A stretch of 64,000 bases of DNA from contig MZZL01000117.1 in assembly GCA_002749535.1 (NCBI GenBank), positions 523,030 to 587,029 of the forward strand. Reading direction: 5' to 3'. The translations under genes were made by a program, and so were the position numbers. Source of the stretch: Apophysomyces variabilis (taxonomy: Eukaryota > Mucoromycota > Mucoromycetes > Mucorales > Mucoraceae). The notes under the pieces were generated by a model. The model worked only from the letters and a program-made list of their open reading frames with translations. It did not search any database and was not told the origin of the DNA. The stretch's first letter is position 1; each line of letters starts with the position of its first letter. Positions 1 to 12,434 of the stretch are shown here, piece after piece.

Positions 1-664
1 TCTGGCTGGTCGGAGAACTGGACTTTGACTTGATCCAGATAGGTCAGTGCGTCGCGAACGTTAAGTGGACGGTAACCAGTATTTGTGTTCTGAGATTGGG
101 ACTGCGCTTGGGCAGGTGGGGGTGGAGATGGTGGTCGTTGTACTTTGTTAACAGGCTTGGACGCATGTTCCACGAATGGTGAAGACGGTGGGCCACGCGC
201 AGGAATCGGAGGCAACACTGGTTTTGACGTGGGTCCAATTTTTGGGGTGTGCGCATCAACGGAAGAAGTGAGAGAGCTCGCGGGAGGTAGAGTGGTTACG
301 CCTGCGTGGTGTATTTGTGCGGTCACTTGTGGAGCATTAGGGTATGCTACAGTTGACATGGTGGAAGGAGAAGTTATCGGACTCTGATATGACAAATCGT
401 TTCCCCTAGGTGGCGGGAGAGATAGTGATACTGGTAGCTGTGTCTGAGAGGCACTTGTCGGTGGTATGGATGAGGGGGGAAGATGATGAGGAAAAGGAGA
501 CGCTGTTGCAGCAGAAGTCGCTGAAGGTGGTTGCGACAAAGGTGCTGAGGGCGGCCTTCTACGTTCAAAATGTTACATTGACATTCCTATCTCATAACCT
601 GATTCTTCTGGAAGCACTGTTATGCTTACCGTATGTTAGGAGGCGGCTGAATGGGTGAAGACAT
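1..664 (-). CDS. SIN3: SIN3 transcriptional corepressor, N-terminal part (runs off left edge)
   Basis: SIN3 is the scaffold of the Rpd3/HDAC histone deacetylase complex and binds repressors through its PAH domains in the nucleus. Exon 1 is 664-630, starting at an ATG (MSSPIQPPP). It is joined through a 71-base intron (629-559, GTAAGC...GTAG) to an exon from 558 to the window edge. The join keeps a Pro/Ser/Thr/Gln-rich frame open for about 170 residues. The last residues in the window read RPLNVRDALTYLDQVKVQF, the start of the first PAH domain in Sin3 proteins. Everything after PAH1 lies outside the window. A disordered Pro-rich leader before PAH1 is usual for the family. A second in-frame ATG at 359 (MSTVAYPNAP) could start a shorter form. 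Identification rests on the PAH1 motif and is strong; the start is well supported by the splice frame. Confidence 0.88.
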
Positions 665-3600
665 CAAGCGTGACAAGGGTTAAACCACTGTGAATGGCGT
701 CCAAAATTTTGGGCGGCGGGGTTGACGCTCAAATGTGTGACCGGAAGCCATTCAGATTTTTCCGGATGACACCGCTGCCGGACTGGCGGCTTCGGACTCT
801 TGCTGAGTTTTGTTATAGAACGTGTATTGCACCTTCTGATTCTGTACAGCACTGTTCCCTGGATGGTACTTTACACTGTGTTTCCCAAAATAATTTCACA
901 AACTACGAAAAATCACAGTCGCAGTTCATTGGAGTTGAAATTCACATATGTATCTGGCATTCGCTTGGCGGGGAGATGGGTATGGCGTCGTCAGTTTTAT
1001 GACAGTATGTAAATATTGGTCAATTCCAACTCTTATAACACGACAAATAATGTAATTTGTTAGTGTCAAGCCCAGTTTCCAAAATGCGCCAAGTGAATTT
1101 GCTATATGCGACTTTAATTTGGGAAATAAAATACCATTCCATAAAGCACTTATTCAAACAATATAGAGATAATTTGCTAGGTTTTTTCTAAAGATACCAA
1201 TCAATTTTTTTATTTGTGCAGAAAGATCTGGATGTAGTTACAGCGCAAAAGGGCAGAAGCAGTGATCTAACTTGAGAGTGGAACTTTCACAGCTTTCGAG
1301 ACAATGTCAATAGCGCCACAGTTAGTCTAGGAGGACCACAGTTGAATTCCCGTATGCCTTCTCCTGGGATAGAGAACGCTTGAAGAAATCCGATAAAGTA
1401 TCTTTCTGGACATGATTTACAAATAATTCGATATGGTCATAAAGAAGATCACTTATACTGTTGCAGCATGAGCCAAATCTCTATGGTCTTGGCTAAGAAT
1501 TCCATCTTATGAAGACGCAAGGAACCTCTAGCGGGATTTTCAGAATGGTATTACAGCATAAGTTCAGATAAACAAGGAATTAGTGAGGGTACTCGTTGGA
1601 GAGGTAGAAGTCAAAGATCAATAATGAAGCTAAAATACGGTCTAATGCCGACATATATTGATGTCAAAGATAGCAGCACACACTCCCTGATTCTGAAACG
1701 TGTATTCGCGCTTGTAAGCATATTAGTTACGTTATCAATAAAAGGTAACTCCATTTACTGACAATGCCACTTTTCGGAAGCATGGACTGAACATCCTGTT
1801 CAGCGGAGAGCATCAACGGTTCCAGGTCTTAACCTAGGGAGTAGGGGGACAAATCCCTAGCTGCTGTGTTTGTTAGGCAGCAAACATAAATATTTGAGTT
1901 CATCAGACCACTGCTTTGCAGTCAGCCGGCTTGTTTCAAACGTCACTATGGGAAATGTCCTGTCAATTCCAAGCCATCGAAGAAGAACTAAGCTCTGTTC
2001 TTATAATACACTTTCGTTCCGAATAACAAGCAATGTTTTGTATGTGGGCGTGACATTGCACGTCCACCCTTCCCATATTCTGTTATTCCATCAAATGTCT
2101 TTTCCTAGTAAGCGGGCGAATTTTTCCTTCGTAAACTAAACAAAAATCCGCGTTCGCAAATCCGCAAAGCAAGTTGGGCAAGATTAGCTGCACATGATGG
2201 TTTGATGTCTAAGATGTGTAAACAATGATATAATTTAACGAGGCTTGTGTATCTATTACGATAACATCACTGATATCAACTTATGTCGTATATAGCATGC
2301 AAAGGAGGGTCTGGGTACAGTTGATGCGACAGTGTCGTTATTCATCGCAAATATGATACAACAGGTATTCAACGTAACTCTTATTCATGAAAAGTGAAAT
2401 CAGATCTCTTTAGTAAAGCTTGCTATTTCTTCCAAGCCATCCAGTCGTGCAACATATTCATTAAGTATTAGATACATTGTTGGGCCAAGAAATGGAAAAA
2501 AGAAAGCTCGGTTATTTCACATGCACAAAATGAGTAAGATAAATAAAAAAAGCCCGATGATCTGCGATACATGTTTCTCTTTTTCTTTTTTTGCTTCGAG
2601 AATACAGACATAAGCGGTAATGGATCTTACCATATTTCTAACGTTCAAGTCATCGTTCAGGCCAATGACGTATGGAACTTCGATTCTTTTTCTCCTTTTG
2701 GTAGAGACCCAAGAAATTCTGTATCATGGTTCAACGGCGTGACTGACCAACAATTACAGAAAACAGAAAAATAGGCGTACTATTGTCCAAGGTATTCGCC
2801 AATAATCGTCCGTTATAGAGGGTGCCTTTGCCACCAATCAGCTTAGTACGTGCATTGGCCACCGAATCCACTCAATCCACCACCCGTTCGAGTCTCGGGA
2901 AATAAAAAGAAAATGGAACTGACGAATTAGGTCATATCATTTTTTTTATCTTGCCAGATGATTAAGAAGGTTAGTGTCGCACACACTCAGCCCGAACCAT
3001 CGGTGTAAGTTCCTAAATTTCCAGAGCCACAGAGATTTTAGTGTCACCCTCTACGATCGCCTACAGAAAGCTTGCAAAATGGGTGATACGATTTAAAGGG
3101 CCCTGGATTTTGTGATAGCTTAGTGCCACATGTTCGCACAAATCAAAACAATAAAACCGTGAATAACGGCTTCTAGGTCGTGGGGAGAGGATCTTGAATA
3201 TCCCATGAGCACGCCTAGCACATTATGAAATGAATCAGATTATAAACATAACCGGAAAGGCATATAGAAAAAGATAAACCGAACACTATTTTGTTGGCTG
3301 TACCGCTAACCTTTATTTGATGTCATATTGACGAACTTTTAAAGCATATCAGCGTTCTATATCCGGAAGGGAAGCTGGAACCCAAATAAGATTCGTCCTA
3401 TGCGGGACCATGGACTCCAACATTCCAACGGTGAAATGATCGAGAATAGATGGAAAAGGGGATGAAAAACTAGCTACTTATTAATACATAGACCAAGAGC
3501 CCCCAATAACTTGTAAGGTTGTTCGAAGTATACATCATGTCAGAACATCTAATACATTCGTTTTCAATAAGTCTGAAGCGTGCAGCAGCCAATAGTAAAT

Positions 3601-4095
3601 ATAGGTTGGCGCTTGTTTCCATCCCCAGCAGTGTTTCTATTTCAATGATCTTAGCTAGGCCCGTGACCGCCTCAGCTGTATAAAGGGCTATATCCATGGT
3701 ATTGCCTAGGTCAAATATAGCGCGGTGACATCTCAACGAATTAGATGTGGATCGCATCTACTGGTATGGTTTTGCAAAGTTAGCCTAATCTGATTCGTTC
3801 AGCAGACTGTTCCTTTCCAAAGGGAGAGTGGATGACAAATTTGCAAAGGCTGGCTAGGACTTGAAGTCCATAGTAGATCACAGTAGAAAACATACCACGC
3901 ACCTTTCAGAGAAAATCGATGGATCCAACCATGCCGGTTGACTTTTGCTTTACATTGTAAACATAATAAGAGATAAGGTAGTAGGGTACAAGATACAAGA
4001 AGGAATGGGACAAAAATACAAAATGGTTAAAACTACATCACAAGTTTTTGGGCGCTGCCCAACCATAAACGTTATAAGTAGCGTGCTCGGGATCT
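665..4095. other. Gene-poor interval
   Basis: About 3.4 kb, AT-rich, between the SIN3 5' end and the sugar-transporter 3' end. Open frames are short and on both strands, many lack an ATG, and none shows a recognisable domain or splice-consistent extension. The best is a 95-codon ATG frame on the minus strand at 3757-3470, hydrophobic and unrecognised. The left part should hold the SIN3 promoter. I see no terminal repeats or simple-sequence tracts beyond short A or T runs. Confidence 0.6.
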
Positions 4096-5954
4096 TCACT
4101 TATAGTTGGGACCCTTTTCGTTGTGGTACTCAGACTTCACTTGACTGGCAATAGAGTGAGGGTCAGGACGCTCGCCAACATGATCGTAGACCGACATCCT
4201 TTCACTCTTGGGGCGAGTAGATCCTGTTTCCACGTCTTTCTTTTCCTGATCGTAGTTCGATCCGATATGGGATGCAATGGATTTGGCATCTTCTTTGAGA
4301 TCGTCCGTTGCAAAGAGGATTTCGATTTGCTCCAACGAAAGACCCTTTGTTTCAGGGTACCAAAAGTATACCATAGGGATGAAGATGACATTTAGGAAGG
4401 CAAAGAGGATATAGGTCCAGAATCCAGTGTATGCGAATAAGGACGGAGCGATCATAGCAACAATGAAATTACCAAGCCAGTTGGCAGCCGTAGAGAAGGA
4501 ATTTCCTACAGTCATTGCCAGGTTAAACATAGATCGTTGAAGGATATTTTGTTGCTTGTTCTTTACCTTTGGCACGAAGAGCAGTCGAAAAAATCTCAGC
4601 CGGATATAACCATGCCATACCCAGCCAACTTGCACCAAAGACGAAATTGTACAGCATTGTAAATGCCACTGCACCATTACCAGCATCACCACTGGTACCA
4701 TATACTTCCTTATGGTTGTTGCCAGCTTTCTGACATCCAGCAATCAAGACCAGCGTAACCACTTGGAACACCAGACCCCATAACATGATTTTTCGTCTGC
4801 CCACCTTTTCAACGAGATAAATAGGCAGTATACTACCAATGAGATAGACGATCGAATCGACTCCAGCCATTAACATAGGCATCCAGCCAGTCATGCCTGC
4901 CTGTTCCATAACATCTGCGAGGTAGTAGGTAGTAACGTCTAGAGAATGGACATTAATGTCAGAGATCATCTTACTATGCAACAATACAACTTACTGATAC
5001 CACAGAGCTGCTGAATAATCTGGCTTAGCATTCCCAGGCAGACACGGTATCGATTATTAAATCTTCCTTTCGAAAACAGATCCTTGTAGGATGAAATGTT
5101 TTCCCGACGTTCCAGTTCAATACCGTCACGAATCTCTTCGTATTCAGCGACACAACGTGGGTGGGTGATATCACCATCTGTCCATAGGCGTGCTAACACA
5201 TCCTTTGCTTCGTCATCTTTGCCATGAGCTACCAGCCAACGGGGAGTTTCTGGCAGAATAAAGGTGCCAAGGATCAAGACAATAGCAAAAAAGTTCTGGA
5301 AAGCTAGAGGGAAACGCCATGCGAATTCACCTCCTACAAAATAAAGACCGAACTCAAGCCAATATGCAATGCCAATGCCAACGACAAGTAGAGAGCATTC
5401 GAAACAGACGTGAGCACCGCGTGATTTGGGTGGGGAGACCTCAGATTGATAGACAGGGACAGTGGCAGTATTTATACCATTACCGAAGCCTGTGACGATA
5501 CGAGCTACAATGGTCATTGCACAGCTGTAACTAGCCGTTTGAAGCACGGCACCGATGATCAAGATCGTACATCCGAGACGGATGGTATTTCTACGCCCGA
5601 GGATATCACCAACCTTGCCTGTGGCAGAGATTTTTAGTATGGTTCGAGCGGTTCAATCCGAAGTATGATGGATGTGTTTTCTTACCTGTTGACAATGCAC
5701 CAAACATACATCCGATTTCATAAAGAGCGACGATGGCACCTTTCACTTCCGGATTCGGATTACCCATCAAATCCAGGAAGTGTTTGTTGGTGACGATACC
5801 AGACATAACACCCTGACAGAAACATAATGGTAAACAAATGACCGTCGAAACGTTTTTAGTTGTTATTTACTTGGTCATAACCAAATAGTAAGAAGCCTGT
5901 GGCTGCCAATAATGTGGATGCTCCAAACAAGGCTTTGCCTTTCAATTTCACCAT
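4096..5954 (-). CDS. MFS sugar (hexose-type) transporter
   Basis: Plasma-membrane sugar porter of the major facilitator superfamily, likely importing hexoses by proton symport. I resolve five exons: 5954-5871, 5812-5686, 5618-4995, 4938-4567 and 4505-4096, giving 538 residues, normal for the family. Family signatures are in order: the TM1 end GFLLFGYDQGVMSG (split by intron 1), GRR after TM2, a long loop with PETPRW, the TM7 motif TTYYLADVM, a second GRR, LRAKG followed by STAANWLGNF, and PETKGLSLEQIE near the C-terminus. The C-terminal tail is acidic and Ser-rich and probably cytosolic. Intron 4 (4566-4506) is needed to avoid a frame shift between RAKG and NSFSTAANW. The start is the only ATG giving TM1. 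Substrate cannot be assigned from sequence; a polyol or other monosaccharide is possible. Confidence 0.92.
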
Positions 5955-8822
5955 GTTGATGAGAATGGGGGAGTTATCTGAATATAAAATTTCGGTGTTT
6001 ATATATTTTTTTAATGGTCTCCGTGGAACAAACGATTTAAGATTTAGAGGGGATGCGACTAGGACGCAGCTGACGCTAAGAAGTAAAAGGCAAGCTCAGG
6101 CATAGATAAGCTGTAAGCGGAGTAGATCTAACACGTCAAAGTCCTAAACCAAAACAGGTTTAGCAAAGGGAAACATTTGCTATTTTCAACAAAGAAAAAA
6201 GAAAAATATGGTTCAGTGTGGTGAAACTGCTTAGGGTTTATGTTGACCAACAGGGTAATTTCTCGCTCTGTGGGGTGAGCCAATTAAAGCATCATTCGTT
6301 CTAATTCTTCCGGTCCTTGTCCTCGTGAAAGAACAAGAGTAGTTGCACCCTTTCTCACCATGTGACCTTTGGCCATTAGTTAACAAATGTATACGTATTC
6401 TTCTTTGTTTCAAAGAGAAAGTAAGAACCGCTATGTACATCATTTATGCAAAAGTAAAAGATGTGCGCCCTACCTCCATACGATTTCTTTTTCGTTCCTC
6501 TAGAACGTCAAGACTTGTTCTACGAATGTATATGTAAGTTGATGGAACCCCTGGAATATATCTCCTTATATTATTACAGCCACTTGTTTCTTTGCGTAAC
6601 TAGCATGGTTTGTCAACATGGCAAGGATGGGGAGATGGGACCAAGACCGCTCTTATTCCAAGGCCTTTTACCCCATACACATGTACGACGTTTCGGCTGT
6701 CCCGCTTTTATCGGAGCATAAACGATGGAGCCCTGAAATTCCCTGTTTTCCCGCGCCTCGTTGAATAGCAGAAACACAGAAATCACAATTTTTCTGACTT
6801 GCTTTGTATCGTGGCATTATCAATGTCTCGTCAGTCAGATTTCGTTAAGCTACAATATAATAGCCCTTTTGCAGTATAGCTACTAAACGTGAATGGCATG
6901 TTATCAGTAGCCTCGTCAAGTGTTTGGCATCAGCCGCAGTGGGCTTTTGTTCTCTTGAGTACTTCCTTGGGCGATTAGCATGTTTACCATGAGTGCCAAG
7001 GACAGACCCGATAAATTTCGTGTTGATTAGGTGATATGCATGCAATACTAGTCATTTAGGGCAAATGCCGATCAACACGTTTATTGTATAGCAGTGCTTA
7101 TATAGTACGATCATTAATATATTGAATCTTTGTAATAGACGTCTGGATAATGCATCTAAAACTGATGAACCTATGATGTAAGTGGAATCAAAAGCAAAAA
7201 ATTGGAAACCATCAGGATCAAACCAATATAAACTCTGGTTTTGTGTAACGACGAGTTGCCTTTTGGCAAATTTTCAATGACATTTATTGTAGCCATCCAC
7301 TTAATTTTCTCCTTGTGCTCTAATCAGAAAGGCCTTATCTGATCCTGTTAGCCACATTGCTTGAACTGCATAGGTCGACTTTGCCTGCACTACACCATAT
7401 TCAATCTCTTTTACAGGTGCCTGATGTCCTCTAACAACAGGGTAGTTTGGGAAGCTTTCAATATTGTACGGATTCTCTTATATCAGACTTGATTCGATCT
7501 TGGTCATGTTACCTCTTAGCTTTCTGTACATTAGAAAAGTATTTCGCAAAAAGAGGACTATATTTACGGCTTACAGTTTACCCTCTTCAGGAACCCAATG
7601 GCGTTGCTATGCGAATTGTTGCATTTCTTGCGACATTTGGAGTTGTTATGTGTTCTGGTAATTGCATCCCCACTTGCCGAGATTTGATCACCGATTGCTC
7701 AAATCTAGAGTGAAATATGCCTTACCAATGTTCACTATTTATATGTAACGCCTATGTTGCTTCTTTGGTCTGTCAGTTTAAGGGCGTTTGTTCGCAAGCG
7801 AAGTTGGTGCTAGCACCAAAGTGTTCCCGTTTATGGCGAAGTGGCTCATGCGATGACTTATTATGAGCCTGTCGGTATCAAGCAAAGGACCTCGTCAAAT
7901 TTAGAACGTCGATTGTTTTTTTTTCCTGCTTGACTGGAATTCAGATTTTTGTCACCGCAAGGCCATTCCCTCATTTTACGCAATCATGCAGAGGTATTGA
8001 TTTCTATATCTTTTTTAATCCGCAGCCAGAATTGTCTGACAATATCACTGCGCGCAAAAGTCTTGTAAAGACAATTTGTAATGATTACCTGTGCTCAGTT
8101 AGAGAATGTTTAGCAAAAGTTAAGGATGTCTGGAAGGTTAGAGCAACTGAGCCTGACCATATCCCAAAGCCCTTTCATGTGATCCCTGCATTAAATCGAG
8201 AATATCCTTGTACTTACCGTAAGCAATGGAGTTTAAGCACGTTAGTTTATTCAAATAGAGAGCTCGGCATTCTGTATAACTGGTTTTCGTCCTGGCGTGC
8301 GACCAAGCAGAAAAAAAGGTTTTATATATGGGGTATGAAAGGTGTAACAAGGTCCGTGTGCATACAGTTGTTGTGTTGCATTACTGTATTATCTTCGTTT
8401 ACACTTAATGAGGAACGTGTTTTGATATACAGATCGGGCTACATCTATCGGAACACGGACAGATCTGTCTGTGTTACCTGTGTCTGCGAGAACCAAATGT
8501 GGCAAGGTCCCTTTTCCCCATCGCTGCTGAAAAGGAAGTGTAGTCATCCTCCCATTGGAAAGCGCATAAGCTAGCAAACGTGTCTAAGACGGGCATGTTA
8601 AGTGAGATTAATCAATGGATTGCTTCAATCGATTTACTCAAGGACTTGTTGTTGTCCTGTATCGAACATGCATTGCTTAGCGGGACAAAAGTGCACAATT
8701 GTCGTATGTGACAGTCACGTTCTTTTAAAGGCAACCCATCGATGCCAGATGAGTCACTTTTTTCTTGTCCTGATAACCACTCAACTCGTACCTGTTGGGG
8801 TCATTTCACATCACATCACATC
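5955..8822. other. Intergenic region, divergent transporter and TRP4 promoters
   Basis: About 2.9 kb without a supported gene. One 214-codon stop-free frame (7930-8574, plus) has no ATG until 8334 and no recognisable motif, so I do not call it. A small frame from an ATG at 7609 encodes a hydrophobic start followed by three cysteines and ends at 7713; it is too short to support. Just before TRP4, 8807-8822 holds a short tcacatcacatcacatca run. Confidence 0.5.
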
Positions 8823-10049
8823 ATGAGAAGCATTTTAAAAACACTTGTGCACAACCCAGAAAACTTTACCCCAGATCAAGCTGAGCACGCAATAAACGAG
8901 ATCATGCGTGGCGAGGCGACTCCAAGTCAAATATCGGCTTTCTTGGTTGCTCTCCGGTTACAGCAATTAGACGCTGACCCCGCGATCGTCGCAGCATGTG
9001 CGATCGCGATGCGAAACCACGCTCGAATTATTTCCTACGATAAGTATGAACACATCCAGGGCGACGTGGTTGACATTGTCGGTACGGGAGGGGATGGTCA
9101 TGATACGTTCAATGTGTCGACCACAGCATCGGTGGTAGCGGCTGGTAGCGGTGCCAAAGTGGCCAAGGTACGGAATTCGATAAATTTTGATTCTCATTGC
9201 AAGGACTGACGATCGGCATATTTTACAGCACGGTAATCGCGCGGCTTCGTCCAAATCCGGATCAGCTGATCTTATGGAAGCTCATGGTTGTCATATCCAT
9301 CAAGTTCAGCCTGATCAAGTATCCGGCATCATCGATCGCACCAACTTTTGCTTTTTATTTTCACAGACGTATCATCCTGCAATGAGACATGTGGCAGCTC
9401 TCCGGAAAGAAATCGGCATACCAACGGTCTTTAACTTGCTTGGCCCCATGAGCAACCCGGCAAGGCCCGCACGGATGGTTGTGGGTGTCCATTCTCCTCA
9501 TATAGGAAGCTTAATGGCCAATGCTTTAAAGTTGACCGGAGTTCAGGAAGCTCTCGTGGTTTGCGGAGCTGAAAAGCTGGACGAGGTAGGAAAGATATAT
9601 GAATGACATAGTCAGATCTTTGACGTAGAATATGTTTAGATAAGTCCAGCAGGCGAAACACATGTAAGCAGATTACTTTGTATTTATCCATATGCGTTGT
9701 ATTTACTTTGAGTTAGTACTGGCGCGTGCATAATTCAGGAGAAATCACTACTGGTGTCTTACATCCTACGCGTGATTTCGGTTTACCTACACATCCATTG
9801 AGAGAAGTGAAGGGCGGCGACTGTCATGAAAACGTCTTGACGCTCCAAAAGCTATTGGAGGGAAAATTACCGGAGAACGATCCTATCCTTGACTTTGTTT
9901 TACTTAACGCGTCCGCTTTGCTTGTGGTCGCAGGTATCGCTGCCGATTTCAGAGAAGGTGTTGCCAAAGCGCGGGAATCGATACAAAATGGAAATGCTAA
10001 AAAAGCATTGGAGGCATTCAGGAATGAGACTCTCTTGGTACACAATTAA
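8823..10049 (+). CDS. TRP4: Anthranilate phosphoribosyltransferase
   Basis: Second committed step of tryptophan synthesis: transfers phosphoribose from PRPP to anthranilate. Four exons: 8823-9167, 9229-9585, 9640-9663 and 9717-10049, giving 352 residues, the family's usual length. The N-terminal helical domain (MRSILKTLVHNPENF...) is followed by the glycine-rich PRPP loop DIVGTGGDGHDTFNVST, then HGNRAASSKSGSADL, which binds anthranilate and PRPP. LRKEIGIPTVFNLLGPMSNP and the C-terminal VHNSGEITTGVLHP are also typical. The third exon is only 24 bases (ISPAGETH), yet both flanking introns have clean GT-AG ends and the frame is exact. Start: the first ATG of the conserved N-terminus. It stands alone, not fused to other TRP activities as some fungal TRP genes are. 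Confidence 0.96.
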
Positions 10050-11088
10050 TCCATGTTTGCTCTGGATAGCAGACTATTATTTGTATTCATCTCCAAGTTA
10101 CCATAGTACCCAAATACAATGTCTAAAACACGGACTAGAGATAATCCGCATGAAATATGGAGTTATGGTTGAGAAAGGTAACCGGTCAGGTTGTATGAGT
10201 TACTCACATGGCTCGATCTCGGCTCCTAACAATATATGGGAGGATGTTGCCCGCAACAGCTATTCATGCTTTGTCTTTCGTGAGGATTTAGTCCTCGTTT
10301 TCTAACTATGAAAACAGCTAAACTAGGGAATTGCTAAGTTCCAAAGTTCGCTCTTTTTGTTTTACTGTAGTTGCTTTTATGTGAAAGATACAGATCTTCA
10401 GCTGTTTGATGTTTTGATAACAGCATAAATCAGTTCTGTTCGCCTACATAGCATTTGGATTTGCCGGGAAAAGGAGAATAAAATCCGCCCTGAAAGGCGC
10501 CATTGCTTGCCCTGCAATACAAACTCAGCTGATAGTTCCCGTCTTTTTCAGACAGTTTAAGCGAATGTGGCAAGGACATAGAAATCAGTTTTCTTCGATT
10601 GGTTGGATTGAAATATGATCGACAAAAGTAAAGTTTTCAGTCTTTGCTGCATTAGTCATGTTTCCACGTAGAGAAATGGACGCCGAGAATTTTAGCGCAA
10701 ACTACGCTTCCAATGACCGGTCTACACGTTCCAGGCATTTGCCAAGAACTTAAGCACCATAAGTTGATTTCATTAGCATAGGACGATACGTTAACAAGAG
10801 GGTAAATGGAAGAAGAACTTGACCGGATATTACTTTTGTTTTCTTTTTCCGTATTGCGTTTTTTTGGTATGAATGATCTGCAAAGCCATGTCCTGTTGAT
10901 AAAATAAGCAGCGAATGATTGGCCAACCAACCATAATTAGACTATTATTTTAGGGTCTCTGTGCAACCGGCGACAAATAGCAATACGGCCATGCTATTTT
11001 TTTTACATATTTGAACTCCACTTCCGCTCTTCTTTTCCTTTTTTCCCTTCATCTCTTGGCCATCTCTCTCATCCTTCTATAACTAACG
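10050..11088. other. Intergenic, promoter of the GDP-mannose gene
   Basis: About 1 kb between two same-strand genes. No supported gene. The last 60 bases before the next start (about 11030-11085) are a pyrimidine-rich CT tract, common in leaders of strongly expressed fungal genes. Confidence 0.5.
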
Positions 11089-12434
11089 ATGAAAGCACTT
11101 ATTCTTGTTGGCGGTAAGTAGAATATATTGTACTCCTGGAGAAAACTATTGACGTTTCCCTGTTGAGCCTAGGTTTCGGAACCCGTCTCAGACCTCTCAC
11201 ACTTACCCTTCCAAAGCCGTTGGTTGAGTTCGCTAATAAACCTATGATCCTTCACCAAATCGAAGGCTTGGCCAAGGTAAGAAGGAATAAGAAAGAGGAA
11301 AAGTTCCACAGTTGCAGTTGGTTTGACAGAAAAGAACGAAACATAGGCGGGAGTGACGGATATCGTGTTGGCCGTGAACTACCGACCTGAGATCATGGTG
11401 TCCGCATTGAAGGAATACGAGCAAGAATATAACGTGGAAATCACCTTTTCTGTGGAGACTGAGCCTCTTGGAACCGCAGGACCATTGGCATTAGCCAGAG
11501 AAATCTTAGGCAAAGATGACAGCCCCTTCTTTGTGTTGAACAGTGATATTATTTGTGATTATCCTTTTGAGCAACTCAGAGATTTCCATTTGGGTCATGG
11601 ACAGGAAGGTACCATTGTGGTAAGTCATTGAGAAAAGAGTGAAGTGGCGATTTTAGAACCAAAGATCAATCTGACACGTGTCGCAGGTGACAAAAGTTGA
11701 CGATCCTTCCAAATACGGTGTGATCGTAAATAAGACCGGCAGTTCGCAAGTGGAACGCTTTGTCGAAAAGCCTAAGGAATTTATCAGCAACAAAATTAAT
11801 GCTGGTATCTACATTTTGAGTCCTTCAATCTTAGATCGTATTGAGGTAAAGTAGGATATATAGGTGCTGCAACCATAAATGATCTAACCTAAAATCGCGA
11901 TAGCTGAAACCAACATCTATTGAGAAAGAAGTCTTCCCATATGTAGCACAGGATGGTCAGTTACATACATTTGACCTTGAAGGATTCTGGATGGATGTCG
12001 GTCAGCCGAAAGACTTCTTAACCGGAACTTGCTTATACCTGTCCCATCTCGCTAAAAAGAAACCTCAAGAATTGGCAAACCCAGGACTTGATTATGTCTA
12101 CAAAGGGAACGTCCTCGTTCACCCTACTGCCAAGGTTGGCCAGAACTGCCGTATTGGTCCCAATGTCGTCATTGGTCCCAATGCAGTCATTGGGGATGGT
12201 GTGCGTCTGCAGCGTTGCGTAGTACTTGAAGGTGCCAAGGTGAAGGACTACGCTTGGGTCCATTCCAGTATTGTCGGTTGGCATTCTACAGTAGGGCGTT
12301 GGTCACGGCTGGAAGGCTGCTCGGTATTGGGTGAAGACGTGACAATTAATGATGAAATCTATGTCAATGGCGGCTCCATTCTCCCACATAAAGGCATCTC
12401 CTCTAACATTACGGAACCACAAATTATCATGTAA
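11089..12434 (+). CDS. MPG1: Mannose-1-phosphate guanylyltransferase (GDP-mannose pyrophosphorylase)
   Basis: Cytosolic enzyme making GDP-mannose from mannose-1-phosphate and GTP, for protein glycosylation, GPI anchors and wall mannans. Five exons: 11089-11113, 11173-11276, 11347-11619, 11687-11845 and 11904-12434, giving 363 residues, matching yeast Psa1/Vig9. The nucleotidyltransferase signature [16 protein letters not shown] spans the first intron, which splits the second glycine of [36 protein letters not shown] and [11 protein letters not shown] follow. The C-terminal third is a left-handed beta-helix of hexapeptide repeats ([16 protein letters not shown]). The protein ends EPQIIM, the typical family C-terminus. 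Start and stop are unambiguous. It supplies the sugar-nucleotide pool used by mannosyl and, after conversion to GDP-fucose, fucosyl transferases. Confidence 0.96.

Noticed and set aside
3470..3757. 95-codon ATG frame in the left gene-poor interval (minus)
   Set aside because: No motif, no splice-linked extension and no clear promoter; a frame of this length is expected by chance in 64 kb.
7609..7713. Possible 34-residue Cys-containing peptide with hydrophobic start
   Set aside because: Too short, only three cysteines, no supporting context; likely chance.
7930..8574. 214-codon stop-free frame upstream of TRP4 (plus strand)
   Set aside because: It opens with TTG, the first ATG is at 8334, there is no recognisable motif, and base composition matches surrounding intergenic DNA.
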